Numbered from the stretch's first letter, positions 28,794 to 39,256 are shown. The stretch: DNA of 44,889 nucleotides from Rickettsiales bacterium (GCA_031289855.1 JAITOR010000009.1:1-44889), one strand, 5' to 3'. The notes: generated by a model not told the origin, from the sequence alone. A program made the numbers and translations.

Positions 28794-29969
28794 TTATTCA
28801 CTCCTAATTGCTTCCAATGGTCTTATGTTTGCTGCTTTCAACGATGGATATACACCTCCAATAATTCCAATGCCTACAATGGAAAAAAAACTCAATAATG
28901 CTATGCCACCATCAATTTGTATTAAATTTCCATTTGGTGAAAATGGCAAAAATGATGCAATGGCAATTTCTGATAACCCGGCAAATAAATATGAAAAAGT
29001 AATTCCAACTATTCCAGCAATAGCACATAAAGCCGTAGTTTCAATCAAAATCATCAAAAATACATCTTTTGGCATTGCACCTATACTTTTTAAAATTCCA
29101 ATTTCCTGATATCTTTCAAAAACTGACATCAATACTGTATTTAACACGCCAAACATGGCTATTAGAAAGGCAATAAACACTATTGACAACACAATAACTT
29201 TCGCACTTGATACGAGTCCCATGATAGTATTTTTAACCTGTGCCATAGATACAACCTGTACATCTGGCAATGTATATAACTTTTCCTCAAAAACATCTTG
29301 CACCACATCTTTTTTTAATCTAATGCCAAGCATCGTTATTTTTCCAGCCTTATCAAAAAGATTTTGAGCCGTTTTTAATGGTAAATATATCATTCCATCG
29401 TCCTGTGTTCCGCTCCTTTGTAGCACACCAACCACTTCATATTCATCGTTATTTATAAGCATAATGTCCCCAACTTCTCTTTGTTCCAATTCGGCCACTT
29501 CAAAACCCATAACCACTTGTTTTTTTTCATTGCTATCAAACCAATTTCCCTGTTTAAATTTAATGTATGGTTTCATTTCAGGATAAGTGACAAAGTCAAT
29601 TCCAAGATAAATCGTGGTTCCACCATTTTCTCCTTTATTTACATCAAATTCAGCGTGCATTAACATTGGAGTTGTTTTTTCCACTTCTGCATCATCATTT
29701 AAACCTGCCACCAAACTTTCCTCCAAATATCGAAGTCCAGTTCCACCTTTTAACATCAAGGTTGCAGCTTCATATGGGCAACCTTTCGCAGTGAGGGCAA
29801 TTTGAAAACCCATATTGTCAATATCATTGTTTAATGATTTTTCATAGCCGTTATTAAAACCGAGTAAAGTTACCAACACCCAAGTTGACAAAGCAATTCC
29901 AAGTATCGTAAAAATACTTCTAACTTTTCGTCTCAACAAATTTTTATAGGCAATATTAAATATATTCAT
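28794..29969 (-). CDS. ABC transporter permease (FtsX/MacB-like)
   Basis: NLLRRKVRSIFTILGIALSTWVLV, LNTVLMSVFERYQEIGILKSIGAMPKDVF, C-terminal SLKAANIRPLEAIRSE. Confidence 0.9.
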   Translation of the reverse strand: MNIFNIAYKNLLRRKVRSIFTILGIALSTWVLVTLLGFNNGYEKSLNNDIDNMGFQIALTAKGCPYEAATLMLKGGTGLRYLEESLVAGLNDDAEVEKTTPMLMHAEFDVNKGENGGTTIYLGIDFVTYPEMKPYIKFKQGNWFDSNEKKQVVMGFEVAELEQREVGDIMLINNDEYEVVGVLQRSGTQDDGMIYLPLKTAQNLFDKAGKITMLGIRLKKDVVQDVFEEKLYTLPDVQVVSMAQVKNTIMGLVSSAKVIVLSIVFIAFLIAMFGVLNTVLMSVFERYQEIGILKSIGAMPKDVFLMILIETTALCAIAGIVGITFSYLFAGLSEIAIASFLPFSPNGNLIQIDGGIALLSFFSIVGIGIIGGVYPSLKAANIRPLEAIRSE

Positions 29970-30061
29970 AAGTTATTTATACGAGTAAAATTTATATTTG
30001 TCAATTATTTTATTTTACTTTTGTACTTCCCTTTCTTTCATTTTTGCATTATAATGCAAAT

Positions 30062-30418
30062 ATGACAGATATACAAAAAACTATTTATGATATTTTAATC
30101 GAGCAAAATTCAGGTAATTTTATACAACTTAGTGGTATTTTTTCTTGCACTCCTGCAAATACAAATTTCCCACATATGGTGGTTGCTATAAAGGAAATGA
30201 AAGATATTTCAAATTTTACGGAAAGAATTTCCTCTTGCATTTTGGAAATAAAAATTTACTCCGAAGCCAATAGTAGGATTTTTATGCTAAGTATAATACA
30301 GGAAATTGAAAATTTGTTAAATATTGAGATTTTTAAAAGTATCAAAGAAATTTCAGTTAACATTGACAATGATGGAGGTATTTTATGTGGAAAAATTATT
30401 TACAATATCATAAATTAA
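30062..30418 (+). CDS. DUF3168-like (phage tail/GTA component-like) protein
   Basis: TDIQKTIYDILIEQ ... FPHMVVAI ... ILEIKIYSEANSRIFMLSIIQEIENLL resembles the DUF3168 pattern; similarity judged by eye. Confidence 0.45.
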   Translation: MTDIQKTIYDILIEQNSGNFIQLSGIFSCTPANTNFPHMVVAIKEMKDISNFTERISSCILEIKIYSEANSRIFMLSIIQEIENLLNIEIFKSIKEISVNIDNDGGILCGKIIYNIIN

Positions 30419-30493
30419 AAGGTTCTTAAAATTTCAATTTATGTTATTTTGTTTTTATATTGCTTTTTAAAATAAAAGAATTATCTTACGGAC

Positions 30494-30952
30494 ATGGGAA
30501 TTGTAGCACAAAATAGAAAGGCAAGATATGAATATGAAATATTGCAAGAATATGAGGCAGGCATTGTGTTAGTTGGAACGGAAATTAAGTCGTTAAAACA
30601 GGGCAGAGCGAATATACAAGAAGGTTATATCTCCATAGATAAAAGCGATGAGGCGTGGGCCTATAACTTAAATATACCGCCTTATAATCAAAGTTCCAAG
30701 TATCTTAATCATGATCCCACGAGAAAAAGAAAATTACTTTTAACAAAAAAGGAGATAAATAAACTATTGGGAAGCGTAAAAGAAAAAGGTCTCACAATAA
30801 TACCCCTGGTATTATACATAAATGACAAAGGCTATGCAAAGATAAAAATTGCACTTGCAAAGGGTAAAAAATTATATGACAAAAGAGAAAGTATCAAAAA
30901 AAAAGATATTGAAAGAGAAGTTCGTTATTTGGCGAAAAAGGGGAAAGTATGA
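30494..30952 (+). CDS. smpB: SsrA-binding protein SmpB
   Basis: NRKARYEYEILQEYEAGIVLVGTEIKSLKQGRANIQEGYI ... LALAKGKKLYDKRESIKKKD-like C-terminus. Confidence 0.97.
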   Translation: MGIVAQNRKARYEYEILQEYEAGIVLVGTEIKSLKQGRANIQEGYISIDKSDEAWAYNLNIPPYNQSSKYLNHDPTRKRKLLLTKKEINKLLGSVKEKGLTIIPLVLYINDKGYAKIKIALAKGKKLYDKRESIKKKDIEREVRYLAKKGKV

Positions 30953-31260
30953 CACCAAAAGAAGATGAACTGATATATGAACAAATTTCGCAATATCAAG
31001 ATATTGCAGAGGAAATGAAAACGGAAATTGAGGACAGCGAAGATATAGACTTAAAATCAAAACAAGAAATTTTGTTTCCAATGATAGATGAAATCACTAA
31101 ATTTGCCAACAAATTAGTTATAGAATATATCAAATATTTAAAAGATAAAAAAAATAAAGAAAATGCCGAAATTTTAACAGACGATTTGGAATTGATGATT
31201 GAAAAAATAGATATTTTTAAAGATAGAGTATGTGAAATATACGAATTAAACAATAAATAA
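30949..31260 (+). CDS. Hypothetical acidic protein overlapping the smpB stop
   Basis: 103-aa ORF, ATGA overlap with smpB. Confidence 0.6.
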   Translation: MTPKEDELIYEQISQYQDIAEEMKTEIEDSEDIDLKSKQEILFPMIDEITKFANKLVIEYIKYLKDKKNKENAEILTDDLELMIEKIDIFKDRVCEIYELNNK

Positions 31261-31261
31261 A

Positions 31262-32056
31262 TCAATTATTTATAATTATCGTGGTTTTTACATTTGCTTC
31301 ATCTTTTATTTTTTTATCAAAAAATACACCATTCAATGTTTCAATTATAGGAGTAAAATCATCATTATCTCCTTCAATTTCTTTTTCCATTTCAAATAAA
31401 ATTGGAAAAATCCATTCACAATATTCAAAAAATATTTCTTTTTTCATAATGTTTGTATTACTATTTGCATAACTTTCCCCTTGTTTTATAAAATTCAATA
31501 TCTCTGGATGTGTTTTTTTTATAACTCTCTTCACATAATTAAAGTTTTTCAAAGTTACTTTTATTTTTTCCGCCACCACCATATCATGATTTATGGCATC
31601 ATTTGTAACATCCAAATCAATAAACTTATTATGTTGGAAAAATCCAATATAAGGAGGATTGCCAATTTCATTATAATGTTTCCATGTCCAATATACAATT
31701 GTCATTTCTCCAAATTTTTTATTCATTATGGAAATATTATCGCCTGTATTGTCTCCAATCATATTTTTTTCCAACCAATCATTTTGTTTTATGGCTCTGC
31801 CGACATGTATTGGTGTTAAAAATGGATGTTGCCACAAAGTATATGGTTTATCATAAGATACGAATATTTTTAAATTTGGATATATGGTTCTATCGCCTCT
31901 TTTGGTGTATTTTTTCCATTTATTTATCAAAATCTTTTGCTGTAAAATTGAATTTTCTTCCTTCATGGAGTTAACTCTTTGTCTTGCAAAATAATTTTCA
32001 TTTATTTCCAAAATAGTACAAAGTAAAATAATAATTGGTATAATAATTTTTTTCAT
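31262..32056 (-). CDS. DUF4422 family putative glycosyltransferase, membrane-anchored
   Basis: LKIFVSYDKPYTLWQHPFLTPIHVGRA, IGDNTGDNISIMNKKFGEMTIVYWTWKHYNEIGNPPYIGFFQHNKF. Confidence 0.85.
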   Translation of the reverse strand: MKKIIIPIIILLCTILEINENYFARQRVNSMKEENSILQQKILINKWKKYTKRGDRTIYPNLKIFVSYDKPYTLWQHPFLTPIHVGRAIKQNDWLEKNMIGDNTGDNISIMNKKFGEMTIVYWTWKHYNEIGNPPYIGFFQHNKFIDLDVTNDAINHDMVVAEKIKVTLKNFNYVKRVIKKTHPEILNFIKQGESYANSNTNIMKKEIFFEYCEWIFPILFEMEKEIEGDNDDFTPIIETLNGVFFDKKIKDEANVKTTIIINN

Positions 32057-32057
32057 T

Positions 32058-33020
32058 TTAAAGAAACGGAGTTATTAATAATGTGGTAGTTGTTTTGACT
32101 TTTGCACCTTCTTTTATCTTTCGGTCAAAAAACATACCGTGCAATAACTCTGTTATATAAGCAATATCTCTAAGATCTCTTTTTTCTATATCAATCTTTA
32201 ATAATTCTCTTTCCAACTCAAATAAAATTGGAAAAATCCATTCACAATATTCAAAAAATACTTCTTTTTTCATAATATTTATATTACCTAATAGATAAAG
32301 ATTGTTTTGTTTTATCATTTCCAAGTAATCTTCAAATTGTTCGGGATATACTTTTTTTATAACATTTTCAATATATTGAAAATAATCAAGTTTTTGTAAT
32401 ACTGGGCTATTTTTATAGGTAGTTTTAACATCAAAACCTTCTCTTGTGGGAAATTTTTTTGGAATCACCATATCATAATTTGTGGCCTCATTTACCACAT
32501 CCAATTCAATGAGTTTTCCGTATTGAAAAAAACCAACATGTGAAGGATTTCCAATTTCCTCATAATGTTTCCATACCCAAAATACACCAGTCATTTCCCC
32601 AAATTCCCTATTCAATAGGGAGATATTTTTACCAATATTGTCAGCAATTTTAATGTTATCCTTCAGCCATTTAAGTTGTATAGCAGTATTTTTTCCTTTG
32701 CTGCTTGATGTATTATATTCCCTATCAGCAACGGCCTTACCAAGATGTATGGGTATTAAATATGGATGTTGCCATAAAGTGTAAGGTTTGTGGTAGGATA
32801 CAAAAATTTTAATATTTTTATTATGGTTTTTTAATTCTTCATCGGTCAAATTTCTCCATTTATCGAGCAAAATTACATTTTTTAACCTTTCATTATAATA
32901 GTCTGATTTCATTTCTTCAAATTTAAATACAGACTTTTTATTTCTATAGATATCAAAAAAAGCAAAAATAATAACAAAAGAAATAATTATAATGGATAAA
33001 TTTTTTTTTAAAAAGTTCAT
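32058..33020 (-). CDS. DUF4422 family putative glycosyltransferase, membrane-anchored (tandem paralog)
   Basis: IKIFVSYHKPYTLWQHPYLIPIHLGKA, NREFGEMTGVFWVWKHYEEIGNPSHVGFFQYGKL. Confidence 0.87.
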   Translation of the reverse strand: MNFLKKNLSIIIISFVIIFAFFDIYRNKKSVFKFEEMKSDYYNERLKNVILLDKWRNLTDEELKNHNKNIKIFVSYHKPYTLWQHPYLIPIHLGKAVADREYNTSSSKGKNTAIQLKWLKDNIKIADNIGKNISLLNREFGEMTGVFWVWKHYEEIGNPSHVGFFQYGKLIELDVVNEATNYDMVIPKKFPTREGFDVKTTYKNSPVLQKLDYFQYIENVIKKVYPEQFEDYLEMIKQNNLYLLGNINIMKKEVFFEYCEWIFPILFELERELLKIDIEKRDLRDIAYITELLHGMFFDRKIKEGAKVKTTTTLLITPFL

Positions 33021-33117
33021 ACTATTGATAGTATGGAGTAAAAAATATTTTTCAAATAAATAAATTGTTTTTTATATTTTATATTATAAACTAAATTCAT
33101 ACTAAAAAGTATTTTTT

Positions 33118-34650
33118 ATGAATAAATTTTTAAAAGCAGTATTTGAGACATCGTTTGGAACATTTATGTCAAGAATAAGTGGTTATTTACGGGATATTTT
33201 TATTGCAAAATATATAGGTAGTGGACTTTATTCTGATGTATTTTTTATGGCATTTAAAATTCCTAATTTTTTTAGAAAAATAACAGCAGAAGGTGCCTTG
33301 TCGTCAGCTTTTGTGCCAATATTTGTCAATGGATTGACTATGCATGGACAAAAAAAAATGTTTGCTTTTGCGAGAAATATTTTTTCAATTTTATTTTATT
33401 CTTTAATTGTTTTTACTATATTTGCTGAAATTTTTATGCCACAACTCATGACGTTATTTGCTCCAGGTTATGATGGAGAAAAAATGCAATTTGTAATTTT
33501 ATTGACAAAAATAACATTTCCATATTTAATTTTTATATCTCTTGTGGCACTGATGTCAGGAATTTTGAATAGTTATAATAAATTTCTTGTAACTTCTTTA
33601 TGTCCTGTGATACTCAATTTAAGCCTAATTTTCTTTGCTGTTGTGTCAAAAAATTTAAGTCAAGGAAAGATAGTCTTATTTTTGTCATTTGGAGTGCTTT
33701 TTTCTGGTCTATTTCAATTGCTTTACATGATATTTTTTGTGGTAAAAATGAAACTCCTATTATTTCCTGTAATTCCACATTGGAGCACTCAAACTAAACA
33801 ATTTTTTGGCAAATTTTGGCATACTTTTTTGGCCAGTGGTATAGTTCAAATAAATTCCTTCATCAGTTCGGTGGTTGCAACTCTTATACCTGGTGCCGTA
33901 TCAATGCTTTATTATAGTGACAGAGTAACGCAATTTCCATTATCATTAATTGGAACCACAATTGGAGTAAGTATTTTACCGCATTTATCAAAGGCACTTG
34001 GAAAGAGTGGTGATAATGCAGAAGCCCAACAATTGCAGGAAAGTTCATTTTTTTTGTCATTATTTTTTGGACTTCCATCGGCAATAGGATTATATATGTT
34101 GGCACAACCAATAGTTGCCTTGCTTTTTGAACGTGGGCAATTTACTACAATTGACACTGTAAATGTTGCAACTATTATTCAAATTTATTCACTATCTGTT
34201 CCATTTTATATATTTTCAAAAATATTGAATGCAATTTTTTATGCAAAAAAAGATACAAAAACACCGATGAGAATTTCACTAATAAATTTAATGATAAACG
34301 TTATTTTAAGTGTATTGTTAGTGCGAGATTATGAAACAAATGGAATTGCATTTGCAGGAGTTGTAGCGACCATCATATCAACAATTTTATTGTTTTATGC
34401 GTTGTGTAGGGATAGTTTATTTTTAATGACGGAGCAATTTAAACTTAAAGTTTTGAAAACAATTTATGCATCAATAATAATGGGTGTAACAATACTTTGC
34501 ATAAGAATTGCAATAGAAAAATTGTTGTGGGGTGATATTTGGCAACTTTTAATTGCAGGTGGAATGGGTGGGTGTATGTTTTTATTTTTATCGCAGGCAA
34601 TGGGAATTGTAAATTTATTTGAATTGGTCGATTTATTTAGGAGGAAATAA
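33118..34650 (+). CDS. murJ: Lipid II flippase MurJ
   Basis: SRISGYLRDIFIAKYIGSGLYSDVFFMAFKIPNFFRKITAEGALSSAFVPIF; 14-TM pattern; ILNAIFYAKKDTKTPMRISL. Confidence 0.96.
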   Translation: MNKFLKAVFETSFGTFMSRISGYLRDIFIAKYIGSGLYSDVFFMAFKIPNFFRKITAEGALSSAFVPIFVNGLTMHGQKKMFAFARNIFSILFYSLIVFTIFAEIFMPQLMTLFAPGYDGEKMQFVILLTKITFPYLIFISLVALMSGILNSYNKFLVTSLCPVILNLSLIFFAVVSKNLSQGKIVLFLSFGVLFSGLFQLLYMIFFVVKMKLLLFPVIPHWSTQTKQFFGKFWHTFLASGIVQINSFISSVVATLIPGAVSMLYYSDRVTQFPLSLIGTTIGVSILPHLSKALGKSGDNAEAQQLQESSFFLSLFFGLPSAIGLYMLAQPIVALLFERGQFTTIDTVNVATIIQIYSLSVPFYIFSKILNAIFYAKKDTKTPMRISLINLMINVILSVLLVRDYETNGIAFAGVVATIISTILLFYALCRDSLFLMTEQFKLKVLKTIYASIIMGVTILCIRIAIEKLLWGDIWQLLIAGGMGGCMFLFLSQAMGIVNLFELVDLFRRK

Positions 34651-35176
34651 TTATTGTTCCATCCTTTTTAACACCTTTTCTATTGTTCCAATGGTTCTTA
34701 TGGTAAAATTATGTTTTAATGAATTTTTTGACAAGATTTTTGTAAAATGTGTTTCAAATGCATTCTTTTTTTTAATGTTCCAATAAAATATATTATTCAC
34801 CATGGTTCCAATTTCATTTTCAATGTGTGGAATTTTATTAAATTCCTCCATCAAAATTTTGCCAAATTCTTCATTTGTTATGAAAATTTGAATATAAAAA
34901 TCTTTTTTATTTTCAAAAGGATTATTATTGTAAATATTTTCTATATCTTGTTTTTTTAAAGTCCACATATCTATATCGTAATCATAAAACTCTTTGAGTT
35001 TTTGTTTTATGATTTCATTTATATTTTTTTTTATTGCTTTCAAATATTATATTACCAGTTGTTAACACAGAAACAACACTCTCCAATCCCAAATTTTTAA
35101 ATATTTCACATACATCTGGCATTCTTATAAATTCTTTGCGAAAATTTACCTGTTTAATAAAAGTTGTATACAACAT
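34651..35176 (-). pseudogene. DUF1697-like gene interrupted by a frameshift at an A9 tract
   Basis: N-part MLYTTFIKQVNFRKEFIRMPDVCEIFKNLGLESVVSVLTTGNIIFESNKKKYK* and C-part ORF 34651-35043 (…IYNNNPFENKKDFYIQIFI…NFTIRTIGTIEKVLKRM) join in one frame if A9 becomes A8. Confidence 0.65.
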
Positions 35177-35946
35177 TAATACAACCTAATGGGGCCTTCT
35201 GCTTGCCCGTTTATAAATTGTTTTAAGTAGGGGTCATCGCTTTTTTCCATTTCTTTTACTCCTCCATACCAAATAATTTTGCCTCCATATAATAATGCAA
35301 TTTTATCAGCAATTTTCTTTGCTGATGCCATGTCGTGAGTAATTGTAATTGTGGTTGCTTTTACCTGCTTTGATGTTTTTATAATTAAATTATTGATGAC
35401 ATCGGACATTATAGGGTCAAGTCCGGTGGTGGGTTCATCAAAGAAAATAATTTCAGGATTAGTGCAGATTGTTCTTGCCAAACTAACTCTTTTTTGCATT
35501 CCGCCCGATAATTCACTTGGATACAAATCAGCCACATGTTCACCAAGTCCCACAATTTTTAATTTTTCAATTGCAATATTTTTTGCTTCATCTTTTTTGA
35601 CTTTTTTATTTAATAATCTAAATGCCACATTTTCCCATATTTTCAAAGAATCAAACAGCGCTCCACCTTGAAATAAATAGCCAAATTTGTCCATTAATTT
35701 ATCTTTTTCTTGCCAACTCATATGGTTTATACTCTGTCCATCCACTATAATATCTCCGTCATCGGCTTCCAATAAGGTGCAAATTGTTTTGATTAAAACT
35801 GACTTACCTGTGCCACTTCCGCCGAGTATTACCAATGATTCTTTTTCTTTTACTTCTAAATTTACACCCCTCAAAATATCTTTTTTGCCAAAAGATTTGT
35901 ATAAATTGCTAATTTTAATTTTTGTTTTCGTTGTTTCTTTTTTCAT
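35176..35946 (-). CDS. MlaF-like ABC transporter ATP-binding protein
   Basis: GGSGTGKSVLIKTI, YLFQGGALFDSLKIWENVAF, ELSGGMQKRVSLARTI, IIFFDEPTTGLDPI, C-terminal FINGQAEGPI. Confidence 0.93.
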   Translation of the reverse strand: MKKETTKTKIKISNLYKSFGKKDILRGVNLEVKEKESLVILGGSGTGKSVLIKTICTLLEADDGDIIVDGQSINHMSWQEKDKLMDKFGYLFQGGALFDSLKIWENVAFRLLNKKVKKDEAKNIAIEKLKIVGLGEHVADLYPSELSGGMQKRVSLARTICTNPEIIFFDEPTTGLDPIMSDVINNLIIKTSKQVKATTITITHDMASAKKIADKIALLYGGKIIWYGGVKEMEKSDDPYLKQFINGQAEGPIRLY

Positions 35947-35948
35947 GT

Positions 35949-36368
35949 TTAGAATGTGAATATTGATAACCCAAGTTTATCGTTTAATACTTTTTTAACA
36001 CCACCGCTTGTTAATTCAACAACGATTTCAGCGGTTACACTAACTTTCACCTCCACTAAATGTCCGCCAAATAACTTAAAATCTTCAGATGAAGCAGTTA
36101 TATGTATGTGTGGAAAACCTTTACCATCTTTTTCAGTAATATTGCCAACTAAATTTGCAATTTCATAATATCCATTATAATCTTTCTCTTGATATTGTTT
36201 TGTGGCTGGATTAAAAAAACCTAATTTTATAAATTTTGCAGAACCAATACCAGTTACGGCAGCTGTTTTGATATTTTCTTTTTCGCAAAGAATTTTTAAA
36301 TTTTCAATAACATTTGCATCTGGGTCAATTCTAACAAAAAATTTATTATCAATTTTTTTATATTCCAT
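35949..36368 (-). CDS. PPC/DUF296 domain protein
   Basis: RIDPDANVIENLKILCEKENIKTAAVTGIGSAKFIKLGFF ... PHIHITASSEDFKLFGGHLVEVKVSVTAEIVV. Confidence 0.9.
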   Translation of the reverse strand: MEYKKIDNKFFVRIDPDANVIENLKILCEKENIKTAAVTGIGSAKFIKLGFFNPATKQYQEKDYNGYYEIANLVGNITEKDGKGFPHIHITASSEDFKLFGGHLVEVKVSVTAEIVVELTSGGVKKVLNDKLGLSIFTF

Positions 36369-36496
36369 ATTAAATCACATTATTATATTGATTGAAGAAT
36401 ATATAAAAAAAATAATTTTGTCAAAATAAAAAATTATAATTTCTTTTTAAAGAAGAAAAAGTTGACAAATTATGTTTATAAAATTATAATAAAAAT

Positions 36497-36584
36497 GGGC
36501 AGATGGCTGAGTGGTCGATAGCTGCGGTCTTGAAAACCGCCGAGGCGCAAGTCTCCGGGGGTTCGAATCCCTCTCTGCCCGCCA
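36497..36584 (+). tRNA. tRNA-Ser (TGA), CCA encoded
   Basis: GGGCAGA/TCTGCCC acceptor, anticodon loop CTTGAAAA, long variable arm, GGTTCGAATCC, GCCA end. Confidence 0.95.
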
Positions 36585-36746
36585 TATTAAGTCATTAGTT
36601 TACTATATTTTTTACATACAATAGGCTTTGTGAGAGTGTGCATAAAAAGACATACATTATTTCATATATTTTGGTATTAAATATATTTGCTTTTTATCTT
36701 TTGACCACTTATTATGAAAGTTATAGTATTATAAATTATTATTTTT

Positions 36747-36899
<153 letters not shown>

Positions 36900-36919
36900 C
36901 AATTTGTTTGGAGGTTTGT

Positions 36920-37822
36920 ATGAATAAATTGTTAATAAATATCTGTTGTTGGTTTATTCCAAAAAAGAAAAACAGAAGGCATTTTAGGGAAAAATATGGA
37001 AGGGGAAAAATAGGAAAAAAAATTAATGACACAGACAACAATACCGCAAGATATTTGAAGAGGGAGTTGGAACGTTTTTTTTACAAAACCAATGTTGAGC
37101 AAATAAAATATTTAAAAATTATTGCAGTTTACCATAAACCGGCTGAATTGTTTGCCAATGATTGTATTGTTCCGGTGCATGGCGGTAGAGAATGCATGAC
37201 GAAAACAATAACCACTCGATATGGAACGACAAAAAATAATTCCACTGCACAAAAATGGCTATTGGAAAATACAATCGGGGATAACACGGGGCAAAATCTG
37301 TCAAAATTCAATCATAAGATGGGTCCGTTTACGGCATTTTATTGGGTAAGGCACAATATGGATAAAATAGATAATCCTGAATATATTGGTGTTTGTAATT
37401 ATAGTAAATTTTTTCATCATTCTATGTTGAGTGAATATTTAAATTATGATATGTGTCTTCCGAGAGAATCATTGTTTAACAAATCATTAAAAAAGCAATT
37501 TTTAAAATGTCATCCACAATCGCTTTATGATGTTGGTATGAATGCTGTTAAAAAGATTTATCCCTTTGAATTTGAAAAGGTGGAAAATTTTTTTGAATTA
37601 CAATGGGGGTATTTTAACGAAATGTTTGTTTTGAGAAGAGATTTATTCTTTGAAATTGTTGATTTTATTTCGCCCATTGCAATAGAAATGGAAAAACAAA
37701 TTTCTAACGATGAAAGGAATATTGTGTTCTTTTTAGAAAGAATTGAAGCATGGTGGCTATATAATAAAACACAAGAAGGGGTAAGTTACAAAAAATTTGA
37801 AAAAATTGATTGGTTATTATAA
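36920..37822 (+). CDS. DUF4422 family putative glycosyltransferase
   Basis: IKYLKIIAVYHKPAELFANDCIVPVHGGRE, IGDNTGQNLSKFNHKMGPFTAFYWVRHNMDKIDNPEYIGVCNYSKF. GGAGG precedes the ATG at 36920; the ORF-track start at 36851 is a TTG. Confidence 0.85.
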   Translation: MNKLLINICCWFIPKKKNRRHFREKYGRGKIGKKINDTDNNTARYLKRELERFFYKTNVEQIKYLKIIAVYHKPAELFANDCIVPVHGGRECMTKTITTRYGTTKNNSTAQKWLLENTIGDNTGQNLSKFNHKMGPFTAFYWVRHNMDKIDNPEYIGVCNYSKFFHHSMLSEYLNYDMCLPRESLFNKSLKKQFLKCHPQSLYDVGMNAVKKIYPFEFEKVENFFELQWGYFNEMFVLRRDLFFEIVDFISPIAIEMEKQISNDERNIVFFLERIEAWWLYNKTQEGVSYKKFEKIDWLL

Positions 37823-39109
37823 CATGGTTAAATTTATTCTCATTTCGTGCCTTTTCTCTTTATTGATAATGAAAATACATACTAAATTTGCATACATTTT
37901 CCATAATTTGTAGTGTTTTTTGTAATGAGTTTTTTTATTATTGATGATTTTTAATTTTTCTTCAATTTTTGACAATCTTTCATTGGTGTTTTGGCTTTCC
38001 ATATCATCGTACAACTTTTTTATTCTATAGTTTTTATCTTTGTAATTGCTATAGTTGTATCCAAAATCAATTAAAAAATTAAGCATTTCGTCCTTGTTTG
38101 GCATTAAATCTTCATTATTGTATTTAAATTTATAATCATCAAAAAAAGCCTTGACATGACGATTTACACCAATTATGGTATTATGACTCCAATTTGCTTT
38201 TAAGCGAAATGGCAAAGGATTTACACAGGCATCAATATATATGGAAGTGTTGTTTTTTAATCTATCGATAGGTATTTGAAATGCTATTTCCTCTCTTACA
38301 TAGTCTCTACATAATGCAATAACCGTGCTATTATTAGGTAAAAACACGGCCTGTTGGAGGGCTGCACCACTTACGGCCGCCAATACCTTTGCTTTTTTAC
38401 ATATTGCAATTTGTTCCATAATACTTAATTTATCTGGATAAAAAATTTTAAAACCATTTTTTTCAAAAATTCTTTCAATTTGTTTTTCGTTATAAACAAT
38501 TTTTGTGGCTTCACTATTTGGAATAAGCGGTCTTTCTTTTTCGCTTCTTGTGAAATATATCTTTTCATAATTATATTTATCAGGAACATTTTGTTTCATT
38601 TTATCAAAAATATCCACAAATTTATTATTTATATCGTTGCCTGGACCATTCCACCCAAATGATGAATCTGCTACAAACGCTTCTTTAAATTGATAAATTT
38701 TATTTTTATCTTCTATCATAATGAATTGTTCTTTTGGGACAAGTAAATATAAAAAATCTAAAAATTTTTTATTTTGATTTCCTAACAATAAAACAATTTT
38801 CATTGTCTTTAAATTTTTGTATCTATCATCAAATAAATACCACAAAAAATGACACACAGCGGGTATGATATGTCCAAATGCGCAATAACCAATGTCGCCA
38901 GATGGTATAATGACAGCGGTTTCGTTTATATAAGTTTTGTCTACATTATTGAGATCTATTCTCCTGACATCTAAACTATTTTTATTTATGAAATTTTTAT
39001 TCTTATCGCAAATCATACATTCCAATATATCTCTGCCACCCCCTCTAACAAATGCAGGACCACAACTATTGACAAATAGTTTTCTTTTGGGGTCTAATTT
39101 ATTTTTCAT
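37817..39109 (-). CDS. Glycosyltransferase family 61 (DUF563)-like protein; open frame extends upstream through the CT repeat to ~39287
   Basis: YEKIYFTRSEKERPLIPN…IERIFEKNGFKIFYPDKLSIMEQIAICKKAKVLAAVSGAALQQAVFLPNNSTVIAL is the GT61 C-terminal pattern. Confidence 0.82.
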   Translation of the reverse strand: MKNKLDPKRKLFVNSCGPAFVRGGGRDILECMICDKNKNFINKNSLDVRRIDLNNVDKTYINETAVIIPSGDIGYCAFGHIIPAVCHFLWYLFDDRYKNLKTMKIVLLLGNQNKKFLDFLYLLVPKEQFIMIEDKNKIYQFKEAFVADSSFGWNGPGNDINNKFVDIFDKMKQNVPDKYNYEKIYFTRSEKERPLIPNSEATKIVYNEKQIERIFEKNGFKIFYPDKLSIMEQIAICKKAKVLAAVSGAALQQAVFLPNNSTVIALCRDYVREEIAFQIPIDRLKNNTSIYIDACVNPLPFRLKANWSHNTIIGVNRHVKAFFDDYKFKYNNEDLMPNKDEMLNFLIDFGYNYSNYKDKNYRIKKLYDDMESQNTNERLSKIEEKLKIINNKKTHYKKHYKLWKMYANLVCIFIINKEKRHEMRINLTML

Positions 39110-39230
39110 ATTATTGACAAATAAATTTTTGTCAGTTATATAATTTGTGACTTGCTGTTGTGCCCATTCAAGGTTTGTTAGATTGGAGTTTGTTGATGTT
39201 ATCGGAAAAATAACTTCGTTTTGTTGATTA

Positions 39231-39256
39231 CTCTCTCTCTCTCTCTCTCTCTCTCT
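39231..39256 (-). repeat. (CT)13 dinucleotide tract (AG on the - strand)
   Basis: Uninterrupted CT repeat adjacent to TTGGTTGACGAA, the inverted counterpart of the 36779 tract and its flank. Confidence 0.98.
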
